Part shown: one piece after another, positions 10,861 through 19,268 of the stretch
Position numbering within the stretch: position 1 is the first letter of the stretch
How the letters are laid out: every line of letters starts with the position of its first letter
NCBI GenBank assembly: GCA_025331125.1
Contig: JAOALB010000301.1
Coordinates: 1 to 22,674, forward strand
Direction: 5' to 3'
Length of the DNA stretch: 22,674 nt
Source of the DNA: Mycogone perniciosa
Taxonomy: Eukaryota > Ascomycota > Sordariomycetes > Hypocreales > Hypocreaceae
Notes under the pieces: model-generated
Told to the model about the DNA's origin: nothing
Seen by the model: the letters and a program-made list of their open reading frames with translations, nothing else
Database searches by the model: none
Program-made: the position numbers and the translations under genes

Positions 10861-12279
10861 TTAGCACATGTATATGGGATAGCAATAGGCTACTGACCTT
10901 AAGCAGAGAACATAAATCCCAATAGATCCATCTGCTTGCTCAAGGAGTTTAAGCACAACAGGAGACTCGATCCGATCTTTATCCCATATCACATAACTCC
11001 ACTCCGTCAAATCGAAGTCGATAAAATCCCTGTATATGTTGCTGCATGTTCCCCCCCACAAACGAACCCTGGCTAGGGGTGGTCGAGGCTGGTTCTCATC
11101 TGACTCACCCTCCCCGCTACATAACATAGGGTCTTTCCTTGCCTGTTTCTTACCTTTCTCGTGAGGGGGTATTTTGAAACGGAGGCGTTCAGTGAGAGGA
11201 TTAAAGACACGAAAGCGCAGCCAAGGCTGATCTGAAGACCAGCAAAGCTGTGTTTGCACAAATGCGAAAAGGCTTTCATAGTCTTTGACGAGCCGAGTGG
11301 TTAAATAAATAAGCTTTAATCCACCTCCAGATATTGTTCCCTGAGGGACATTGTCCCGCGTCACCCTATTTTAAAGGAATTCTTATAAGCCTGTTCGACT
11401 TCCCAGGGCCCAAACGGGCAAACACAGGCCTCGAGTGCCTCTTCGGGCTCAAGGTCCTCTCCCGAGTGAGAATGGTTTGGCTTTCCTAGACCCTGGGCCC
11501 CAACAGGTTACAGGAGAGTTGAAAGCTATAAATCCCGTGTAGAATTCTTAGATTCCCTGATGCGGTGAGGGTAAAACTCCCTGGGTAGCCATGGGTGTTT
11601 CTAACGTAGACTCATCATCGTCAACCGGTTTAGCATATTCAGCAAGCTGGGTTAGTGCCCATCGAGCGTATACCTCAACGAGAGGGCTAATAACAGATCT
11701 GTGGAACGCTATTCTATTGCCAGCATCATCCTCGTTAATGCGCTGGGATAGAATTGATAGTTTCCTAGAGGAGGCTCTGTCGTGATATGATTTGAGCAAC
11801 TGTTTAATTGCGAATCTGATGCGTGTATTTGAGTGTGGAGGCAATGTAGTCTGATACGGAGCATAGGCGTCAAGGCCGATGTTCCCTAGTCTCGAATTGG
11901 GCCATTCGCCCAGAATCCGTGCTCGATGTTGTCGGTACTGCTGGTGGAAGATAGGCGATGCCCGGATAAGGGTGTACCAGTCCGGAAAGCTAAGGGTCCG
12001 TAGGATCTCATACTGAACCAAGGTCGGCAAATCTTCGAGTCGACTCTGTGTAAACTGAGGTTCATGCGCCTTGGCTCGATGAGATATGAGATGGGCAATT
12101 ATAGACCACTTGCAACACTTGGCGGGATTGTATAACCATGGAGCCTCAGTGCAGGAGATAAACCATTCTAGCAGGGAAACGTGTTTTCCGGGAGCCACAG
12201 ATAAGATTGCATAGAAAAGTGAAGCCATGGCCGACAGGTACCCTCGAAATATTACTTGTAACAACTCACAATATAACAA
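10861..12279 (-). pseudogene. F-box family protein gene with at least three frameshifts
   Basis: The 5' frame (12279-11548, 243 codons) has an in-frame stop shortly upstream of the ATG and carries an F-box at residues 81-124 (LEDLPTLVQYEILRTLSFPD onward). F-box proteins act as substrate adaptors of SCF ubiquitin ligases. The family text continues downstream in other frames: SGNLRILHGIYSFQLSCNLL at 11569-11486, then EALEACVCPFGPWEVEQAY within 11498-11361, then a 167-codon frame (11364-10861) with GLKLIYLTTRLVKDYESL and PPLARVRLWGGTCSNIY followed by WSYVIWDKDRIESP. Each joint shifts the frame the same way (like a one-base loss), and none has an intron of plausible size with good splice sites. 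I therefore call a decayed gene. Missed introns or sequencing errors remain possible. The first 70 residues before the F-box are unexplained. Confidence 0.6.
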
Positions 12280-12554
12280 AGGTTTTTTAAGGGCCTACTT
12301 TACGAGTACGAGTAGTTCTTGTCTCCGCCGAGGAATGGATCAGCTAGTTACTTGGTAATACTGCTTGTCCAGAGTACTTGTACGAGCAGAGGAAGCAGCT
12401 GTGTAAAAGGGGCAAGTTCTTTTCTTCCGGAAACAGTAGGTTCCGGAGTGTGAGTCCAAGAGTCGTGAGACAGGTGGGTTGGTTGCGTGGCCGCTTCGGT
12501 GGACCCCTTTTGAGAAAAGAGAACAGAGTAGTGGTTAGTGATCATTTCGCGGCA

Positions 12555-14951
12555 TCAAACAAGAATAAAGTCTTCCCAGACATCATCATCCTTCCATGCA
12601 CTCTTAACCATCCTTCCTATGCCAACTCTCTCCACCACTGTCTTCCCGCTCCACCAATTCTTCAAGGTCATTCCCTTATCGGCGCCAGCTGTTGAGGATG
12701 AGAAGTGAGCATAGTATTTTTCCACTTCCTCGCCAACCACTCTCTTGATCATCATCACGTCATACACAGCGAATGGCCGTAGTCCCTTTGCGATTGATGG
12801 TTCCACCTCTTGGCGGCTAAACCCGTAGCTCTCCGAGAGGATGATGAACTCATATTCCTTGCCCAGCTTGGCGTGATACTGCACTGGCAAGAGAATTGTG
12901 CCCAACCATGGCCGGTCAGAAATGGACGGGGACGGCATAGCTAGCCCAAAGCGGCCCCTTCGTTCGACGATATGATTCGTTTTGTGAATATTAGAGCTTC
13001 GCAGGAGATTTGTAATACGGAAGCGCGCAACACGGGTGCGTAGACACAGACCAAGCGACTGTGGATCACCAACGACTGCCGAGTAGTGATGTGATGTTGA
13101 TATGAAAGGGACGGAATGGTATCTCTTATCGTCTTTACCGAAGATGTAGCCGACACCGTCGGCAACCGTTAAGACTTTTGACCAACCAGAAGGTAATTCT
13201 TGATTATCTTTTGAGAAGAGATGTTGAAGTGGCCCCAGCCCTGCCAAGCTCATCTCAGAAAAGGGAACCACTCGCCTGGCCCGCTCATTGAGCTCTGGAA
13301 GACTGTTGAATTCATTCCAGTTTTCATAACCCACAGGTCCAATCCAACCTGACCACGACCAGCTTGGAAAGAGAGGTAAACCCGTGTTTTGATCCTTGGG
13401 CATACGCTTCAGCTTATTGCGAGGTTGCCAAAGCAAAGTGATGTGAATAATGGCTTCAGGAAGGCCATGAATAAAGCGGAGGCCAAACTCTCTTTTCAGG
13501 ACATCCAGCACACCGTCGATCCCCAAAACACGATCACTTGGGTAAGTCATATTCCGGCCAGTGTACTCTTCAACAAGCCGGGAGTACTCATGCAAGTAGG
13601 GTGTCTTCATCGTCCGCACAGTGGGCAAGCCCCTTTCTGTGATACCGCCCGGATCCATCCAGCTTCGGTTGAGTGAAATGTCCACCATCGGTGCGCAGCG
13701 TACCAGATTAGGTGTCTCCGCACGGTAATCTTCTCCCCAAACGGCTTTTGCACACTGGAAGCTCAAGGAACCGTCAGGGAAGGAGAAGACACAGCGCCGT
13801 GAAAGCAGTCGCTCCTGGTAAGTCCAACCTCGAGTGTTCCACGACGTCGCCGTCAGGCGGCGGTGGGTATCTGGGAGCAGTGCTGTGAGTGTCAAGTCAT
13901 CAGATATTCGGACGATATGTTGTGTCAATGACCGGCTTCCGGCTTTCAGGCCAGGGATTCCGGCGTCAGCATCAGGGCCAGCTGCAGCGACGATGGTGAG
14001 GCTAGCCCGACTATAGATGCTATCCATCATGCGTAGCTGCAATTTCTTATCCAAAGAGGAGTCCTGGATAATGCAGATAGAATCAATCCAAAGGAAGTCA
14101 AGACCGAGAGCCCGCGCCAGGGAGATGGCATCGCGAATGGACTTTGGAAATAGCTGGGACGATAAGCCTCCTGGCTGCAACAGCTTGCTAATGTTGTCCT
14201 CCAGTGTCTTGAATACAGGGGCCGATCCCCACACGTAACTCAGTGCGGCATATGGTGGGGGGGGCGGGCTCTCAATCAGTCTGTCCTCAGCCAGAGAAAT
14301 CAGTCGAATGAAGGGCACGCCCCGATCCGAAGTCTGCCAAGGTGCCGCATCTACGCACTCACCTCCATGCCACTCAGCGCAGTTCTTGATCCAGTTCCTG
14401 ACAAGAGTAATGTCAAAGTGATCCACTGCCACGGGCCTGCCTGCAAATAGGTCGTTCGCCGTCACACCCGCGCTCTCACTGAGCGGCACGAGATCGAAGG
14501 GTTCAAACGAGGACGCCCATTCGACCATCTCGGGTGCAATGCGCAGCCTCAATGTGGCCATCTCAGGGCCATCCCTAGTCTCTGTTTCTCTGCTCATCAC
14601 CCCATCCCACACCCAGCAGGCGATGACCTCGGCCTGGTTGCCATACGCGCTCGTGTCTACAGCAGCAGCGATCAGAGCACACACGCAACACCAACTCCGA
14701 CGCTCCAGGACATGGTCGAGTTTTCCGAAGTGCCAGTCGCGAAGTGGCGGCGGCAGACCAGCACTCAGTGGGTAGGGACCAAAAGAAGTGCGCTTCAAGC
14801 GGGCAATTGTCGCACTGTGACGAGAACAGAAAGACTGAGTTGGGTCGTCATCGGGCAGTGGGGGATCAGATAGGTCGCGATAGTTCCAGCGGGTCAAGGC
14901 TGTGAGATCACTGGAGGGGTCCGTAGGTGATGGCTCTTCAGCGAGGGGCAT
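12555..14951 (-). CDS. HET-domain protein (heterokaryon-incompatibility family)
   Basis: A single uninterrupted 798-codon frame; an in-frame TAG lies 12 nt upstream of the ATG, so the start is well supported. The HET domain spans residues 233-405 with its three hallmark blocks: YAALSYVWG (234-242), LWIDSICIIQD (287-297) and TRGWTYQERLLS (373-384). HET domains trigger cell death or growth arrest after fusion of incompatible hyphae, though most family members have no tested function. The N-terminal 100 residues contain a Cys/His-bearing segment (FCSRH at 41, CCVC at 88) seen in many large HET proteins. The C-terminal half has YPSDRVLGI (470-478) and FPSWSWSGW (528-536), also usual in the family. 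It is divergently placed to the four-module gene and shares an upstream 10-mer with it. No transmembrane segment or signal peptide is seen. The gene looks intact. Confidence 0.93.
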   Translation of the reverse strand: MPLAEEPSPTDPSSDLTALTRWNYRDLSDPPLPDDDPTQSFCSRHSATIARLKRTSFGPYPLSAGLPPPLRDWHFGKLDHVLERRSWCCVCALIAAAVDTSAYGNQAEVIACWVWDGVMSRETETRDGPEMATLRLRIAPEMVEWASSFEPFDLVPLSESAGVTANDLFAGRPVAVDHFDITLVRNWIKNCAEWHGGECVDAAPWQTSDRGVPFIRLISLAEDRLIESPPPPPYAALSYVWGSAPVFKTLEDNISKLLQPGGLSSQLFPKSIRDAISLARALGLDFLWIDSICIIQDSSLDKKLQLRMMDSIYSRASLTIVAAAGPDADAGIPGLKAGSRSLTQHIVRISDDLTLTALLPDTHRRLTATSWNTRGWTYQERLLSRRCVFSFPDGSLSFQCAKAVWGEDYRAETPNLVRCAPMVDISLNRSWMDPGGITERGLPTVRTMKTPYLHEYSRLVEEYTGRNMTYPSDRVLGIDGVLDVLKREFGLRFIHGLPEAIIHITLLWQPRNKLKRMPKDQNTGLPLFPSWSWSGWIGPVGYENWNEFNSLPELNERARRVVPFSEMSLAGLGPLQHLFSKDNQELPSGWSKVLTVADGVGYIFGKDDKRYHSVPFISTSHHYSAVVGDPQSLGLCLRTRVARFRITNLLRSSNIHKTNHIVERRGRFGLAMPSPSISDRPWLGTILLPVQYHAKLGKEYEFIILSESYGFSRQEVEPSIAKGLRPFAVYDVMMIKRVVGEEVEKYYAHFSSSTAGADKGMTLKNWWSGKTVVERVGIGRMVKSAWKDDDVWEDFILV

Positions 14952-15002
14952 TCTGGACCGCTAAATGGATATCTTCCTCCTATTGAGCATAGGCTATGAG
15001 TA

Positions 15003-15012
15003 TACGAAGTAA
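15003..15012 (-). promoter_or_regulatory. TTACTTCGTA upstream motif of the HET gene
   Basis: On the minus strand TTACTTCGTA ends 51 nt before the HET ATG. The same 10-mer in the same relative orientation precedes the four-module gene. A candidate shared cis-element; no factor is known to me, and a dispersed repeat is the rival explanation. Confidence 0.35.
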
Positions 15013-15706
15013 GGTCTGTGGATTAAAGAGCGAGTTGAGTTTATTACCTACAGATGGAGACCAAGGCCTCTCATTTGTCACATCCCACCTAGTGTATAAA
15101 ATACTCAGTCTATATTAGTTAGCAACCCATTTTTATAAGCTCATTTTGGGTTGACCTAAAAAAAGAACGGGGAACAAATTCTCCTATGCTCAAAACTTAA
15201 ATATGGATAATACACGAAGTTCTCCGTAGAGGCGTAGAAAAAAGTCCATGTCGGCCAGGAGTCTACGTGGCACACAACAGTGTCTCGTGCCCAAAGCATC
15301 TGGAGGAATGGCCTGAGGAGAATTCATGAACATGATTCACCAGCTTATCCAGACTTCACTCATGGCAAAGATTTGCCATCTCTTCATGAACAGCTTACAA
15401 AATTCCTGTGCAAGAAAGCTTTATTATGTCAAACTACATGGAGGAGCAAGGATACTGTCCTTGCTGTCAACAAACGAGGCATCTATGTTATCTCTTGGGA
15501 ACCTGAAGCTCCGGCCCCCCTGCCCCTGAGCCAAAGCAAGAGGGCAAATTCCGTACAGTGAGCGGCTCGCAAGTTCGGCCGCGACCTGAAAAAGCGATTT
15601 CGATGAAGGATTGAGGCCGTTAGCCGGGATGTTTACCCGCGACCCGCCCCAAGTGGCTCACGTGGCTTTGCACAGTTGCTAGCCACTCCCTATTACTCGT
15701 ACACAC

Positions 15707-15725
15707 TACGGAGTATTACTTCGTA
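15707..15725 (+). promoter_or_regulatory. TACGGAGTA/TTACTTCGTA inverted motif upstream of the four-module gene
   Basis: A near-perfect inverted repeat (arms TACGGAGTA and TACTTCGTA, one mismatch) that ends 60 nt before the ATG at 15786. Its right half, 15716-15725, is identical to the HET-gene motif. Dyad symmetry would suit a dimeric regulator. Confidence 0.38.
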
Positions 15726-15785
15726 GCCTCAAACTATCGTCACTAGTATCGCCATTAGTGCGGATACCACTCGTGCCGATCCGAC

Positions 15786-18700
15786 ATGGCCACTCTTGAC
15801 TCCCTCAAGTGCGCCCTGAGGCAGAAAGCCACGGCAACGACGTCGTCCCCGAGGCAGCCGCTGTCTGAACCGCAGTACAGCGCTGGCTTCGACATCTTGG
15901 TGCAGGGCTCAGGATGGATGACGTACCGAGACTTCATTATCCCTCAACTATCTCAGCTGCTAGCCCCTCTTTTTAACCCGCGAATGCATATCTCGGTGCT
16001 AGAGATCGGACCCGGCCCGAAGAGCATACTTGGATATCTGCCCGGCCATCTGAGACGGAAGATTACGAGATACGTTACATATGAGCCTAACCACCTGTTT
16101 GCTACAAGGTTGGAAGAATGGCTTCGCCCTATCTCGGAGACGGAGTCCCCGCTGCCCTGTCTGGAAAGTCCACCCGACGTCCATCGAATCCCATTCGTTC
16201 TAGACAGCAGCACCGGTACGAGAAACGGCGACGAAAAATTTGACGTCATCTTATTCTGCCACAGTTTATACGGGATGAAGCCCAAACACCGATTCATCGA
16301 ACGAGCGCTGCAAATGCTTGTTGAGGGGCCAGAAGGCGGGTTAGTGGTGGTTTTCCATCGTGACGGGACCCTGTACTTTGACGGCTTAGTATGCCATCGA
16401 ACGGCTTCTTTCCCTACTGCAGTCATTCGCGTGGCAGATGACGATGATGTGCTGGACTGTTTTGCTCCTTTCATTGCGGGGTTTGTCATGCAGGACATGG
16501 ACATAGACGAGGCTATCCGAGTTGAGTGGCGTAAGGTGTGCCGCGCCTTGGGCCGTTGTGAGGGAGCCCGCCCAGGCCATCTCTTATTCAGCCGGCCCAA
16601 CATCATGGCGGCCTTTACCCAACATGCGACCATGTTGCCGGAGCTGATGGCGCAGGTGCCATTAGTGAAGGGGGACAAGACGGTTAAAAACTGGGAGGCT
16701 CGCCTCCACCGTCCCGCCTCGATTCTTAGGCCGACAGAGGTCCGACACGTCCAGCAGTGCATTCGATGGGCTCTCAAGCACAGGGTCGGCCTAACCATCG
16801 TCGGCGGGGGTCACAGCGGCCACTGTCTTTGGCCCAACGTCGTCTCAGTTGATATGGGCGCCTTTGACAAAGTACATATTCTCATAGCTGGGAAGGATGG
16901 AGGAAAATCCAGTCCCGGTCCCGGCTCCGGTTCCTTGGTTGTCGCCGAGGCTGGCTGTAAGACGGGGGATATCGTCCGCAAGACCATGGCGGCGGGCGTG
17001 ACAGTGCCCCTGGGGGCCCGCCCAAGCGTAGGCGCAGGGCTGTGGCTACAAGGCGGCATCGGGCACCTGGCTAGGCTGCACGGGCTTGCGTGCGATGCCA
17101 TCGTCGGTGCCGTGGTGGTCAGCGTCGACTCTGGCCAGATCCTCTGCGTCGGCCATGTACCAAACCAACACCGGCCGGCCGGTGCCGTACGCCCGGAAAA
17201 CGAAGCAGATTTATTATGGGCGATGAAAGGCGCCGGGACCAACTTTGGTATCGTGGTGAGCGTTACTTTCAAGGCTGTCGCGGCTCCGACCTATTGGGTT
17301 CGAAACTGGGTTATCCCGCTGAGTGACAACCTCGAGGCACAGCTCAGGCTCAGCGATTTTGATAAGTTGGTCGCCAGGGGTCTCCCCCGGAACTGTTCTG
17401 CGGACGCGTATCTGTATTGGGACACAGACCAGCTGCATCTTGGCGTAACCATGATCGAATCTTGCACGACTAGGCTCGCATTTCAAACACCCACGCTCAC
17501 GCCCGCCAGCGCAATTTTGGGGCCGGAAGACAATTTCAAGGCCGTGGACGGCGTCGGTGTGTTCGAGACCGAGATGTACATGTCCAGGATGCACGGCGGT
17601 CACGGTGGTGGCAAGACCTCCTCGTTCAAGCGATGTTTATTCTTAAAGCGCATCGGAGCAGTGAACATCGCCGACATCTTGGTGACGGCCGTTGAGAAGC
17701 GTCCCTCGCCACTCTGCTATCTCCATCTACTGCAAGGGGGTGGAGCGGTCGGCGACGTGGCGGCCCATGCCACTGCTTTCGGCTGTCGAGACTGGGACTT
17801 TGCCTGCGTCGTAACTGGTGTCTGGCCCCGCGACCAAGATGGAACCGAAGTAGCTCGAGCTGCCGTGCGGTGGGTTTACAACGTCGCCGGGGACTTGTTA
17901 CCCTTGAGCAACGGAGCGTACGGCGCCGACCTCGGGCCAGACCCCCGGGACGCCGCGCTGGCGGCCAAGGCTTTTGGACCAAACCGGCCGCGCCTGGCCC
18001 GTCTCAAACACAGCTTAGACCCGCACAATGTGCTGGCCTATACCTGTCCGCTCCCGAAAGCGCCGATGGAGCAGAAGCTCATCATTCTTGTCACGGGAGA
18101 AAGCTGCGCCGGCAAGGACTATTGCGCCGACATCTGGGTCTCCGTGTTCACTACATGCACCCACAGAAGCCTCACGGCACGTGCAGTCAGCATTAGCGAT
18201 GCAACCAAGCGAGAATATGCGGCGGCTACTGGTGCCGACCTGAACCGCCTGCTTTGGGACCGTGCCTACAAGGAACAACACCGGCCAGCGTTGACGACAT
18301 TTTTCCAGGGCCAGGTGCGGCAACGACCTCGGCTGCTAGAGGAGAATTTTCTGAGTGTGGTGTACGGCGCTGTAGATGTGGATGTGCTGCTAATCACTGG
18401 GATGAGAGACAAGGCGCCAGTCGCAGGCTTGTGGCATTTGGTGCCAGACAGCAGACTGCTCGAGGTTCGCGTCGAAGCTAGCGAAGAGACGCGGCGGGCT
18501 CGCCGAGGGTGCCACAGCGGTGATGACAATGGTGACGATAACAAGGACAACAGGGACAGCGACAATGGCAAGTCGAATTTGACGGCCTTAGACCACCGCC
18601 CCAGTCTTATCTTCGACAATGACACGATTGGAAACGAGGCGGCAAAAAAGCTTGCTGAAAACTATCTGATTCCCTTCTTCTATAAGGACCTGCAGCGACT

Positions 18701-19268
18701 GGCCAATATGGTGCACTCGGTACCCGACTTCCCACGCCCGGGTATCGAGTTCCGCCATGTGCTCGGCATCTCCCAGCAGCCGGGGGGACTGGCCCTATGC
18801 ACGTCTCTGCTGCAAACTCACTTCACCGGTGACTGGACCAAAGTCGATGTGATAGCTTGTTGTGAGGCCGGTGGCTTTGTCTTTGCGTCAGCGTTGGCCG
18901 CGCGGGTCGATGTACCCTTGGCGCTGATTCGCGAAGCTGGCAAGCTCCCTCCACCCACCGTTTCCGTCATCAAGTCCCCGTCACATATCTCGTCTTCGGC
19001 ATCTAACGATTCAATAGAGAAGATGATTGAGATAGACCGGGATTTGATCCCCAGAGGTGTGTCAGTGGTGGTGGTGGATGATGTGCTTGCCACGGGGAGG
19101 ACGCTTTGTGCGGTGCTACAGCTATTAGATGAAGCTGGTATTGGTGCTGAGAATGTCAGCGTCATGGTCGTGGCCGAGTTTCCTGTTCACCGTGGCCGGC
19201 AACTGTTGCGACGGCGTGGCTTTGGCAGAGCCAATATTCAAAGCCTTTTGGTCTTTGGTGGTGCTTAG
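15786..19268 (+). CDS. four-module fusion: methyltransferase / BBE-type FAD oxidase / PMVK-like kinase / APRT-like
   Basis: One intronless 1160-codon frame. The ATG is the first after an in-frame TAG at 15756 and has a purine at -3 and G at +4. Residues 1-285 look like a class I SAM methyltransferase, with motif I at VLEIGPGP (71-78), an acidic strand end at YEP (99-101) and FDVILFCHSLYGM (152-164), vaguely like histamine N-methyltransferase. Residues 305-500 are a PP-loop FAD domain (GGGHSGH 340-346, PSVGAGLWLQGGIGHLAR 413-430), with the BBE-like tail DPHNVLAY at 745-752. Residues 761-965 carry a P-loop (TGESCAGKD 770-778) and KREYAAATGADLNRLL, then DRAYKE (808-830), the signature of animal-type phosphomevalonate kinase. 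After an Asp/Asn-rich linker (about 911-931), residues 970-1160 resemble adenine phosphoribosyltransferase: VPDFPRPGIEF (979-989), REAGKLPPPT (1049-1058) and the PRPP loop VVVVDDVLATGRT (1094-1106). All motifs look intact, which argues for selection. The substrates are unknown; a ribosylated, phosphorylated metabolite is a guess. Confidence 0.9.
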   Translation: MATLDSLKCALRQKATATTSSPRQPLSEPQYSAGFDILVQGSGWMTYRDFIIPQLSQLLAPLFNPRMHISVLEIGPGPKSILGYLPGHLRRKITRYVTYEPNHLFATRLEEWLRPISETESPLPCLESPPDVHRIPFVLDSSTGTRNGDEKFDVILFCHSLYGMKPKHRFIERALQMLVEGPEGGLVVVFHRDGTLYFDGLVCHRTASFPTAVIRVADDDDVLDCFAPFIAGFVMQDMDIDEAIRVEWRKVCRALGRCEGARPGHLLFSRPNIMAAFTQHATMLPELMAQVPLVKGDKTVKNWEARLHRPASILRPTEVRHVQQCIRWALKHRVGLTIVGGGHSGHCLWPNVVSVDMGAFDKVHILIAGKDGGKSSPGPGSGSLVVAEAGCKTGDIVRKTMAAGVTVPLGARPSVGAGLWLQGGIGHLARLHGLACDAIVGAVVVSVDSGQILCVGHVPNQHRPAGAVRPENEADLLWAMKGAGTNFGIVVSVTFKAVAAPTYWVRNWVIPLSDNLEAQLRLSDFDKLVARGLPRNCSADAYLYWDTDQLHLGVTMIESCTTRLAFQTPTLTPASAILGPEDNFKAVDGVGVFETEMYMSRMHGGHGGGKTSSFKRCLFLKRIGAVNIADILVTAVEKRPSPLCYLHLLQGGGAVGDVAAHATAFGCRDWDFACVVTGVWPRDQDGTEVARAAVRWVYNVAGDLLPLSNGAYGADLGPDPRDAALAAKAFGPNRPRLARLKHSLDPHNVLAYTCPLPKAPMEQKLIILVTGESCAGKDYCADIWVSVFTTCTHRSLTARAVSISDATKREYAAATGADLNRLLWDRAYKEQHRPALTTFFQGQVRQRPRLLEENFLSVVYGAVDVDVLLITGMRDKAPVAGLWHLVPDSRLLEVRVEASEETRRARRGCHSGDDNGDDNKDNRDSDNGKSNLTALDHRPSLIFDNDTIGNEAAKKLAENYLIPFFYKDLQRLANMVHSVPDFPRPGIEFRHVLGISQQPGGLALCTSLLQTHFTGDWTKVDVIACCEAGGFVFASALAARVDVPLALIREAGKLPPPTVSVIKSPSHISSSASNDSIEKMIEIDRDLIPRGVSVVVVDDVLATGRTLCAVLQLLDEAGIGAENVSVMVVAEFPVHRGRQLLRRRGFGRANIQSLLVFGGA

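Larger units (their letters stand above)
14952..15785. other. divergent intergenic region between HET and four-module genes
   Basis: Holds the promoters of both flanking genes. It contains TTACTTCGTA near each gene and a TATAAAATA run at 15095-15103 that is far from either start. A 93-codon open frame (15280-15561, plus) has a non-ATG start and matches nothing I recognise; a 67-codon ATG frame from 15326 overlaps it. I do not call a gene there. Confidence 0.6.

Noticed and set aside
15280..15561. 93-codon plus-strand frame (and a 67-codon overlapping ATG frame) between the HET and fusion genes
   Set aside because: Non-ATG start for the longer one, no recognised family, two overlapping frames of similar quality. 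Might be a relic but cannot be supported.
15953..16798. 281-codon antisense frame within the methyltransferase module
   Set aside because: Mirror of a real coding region; residue composition is typical of shadow frames and no family is visible.
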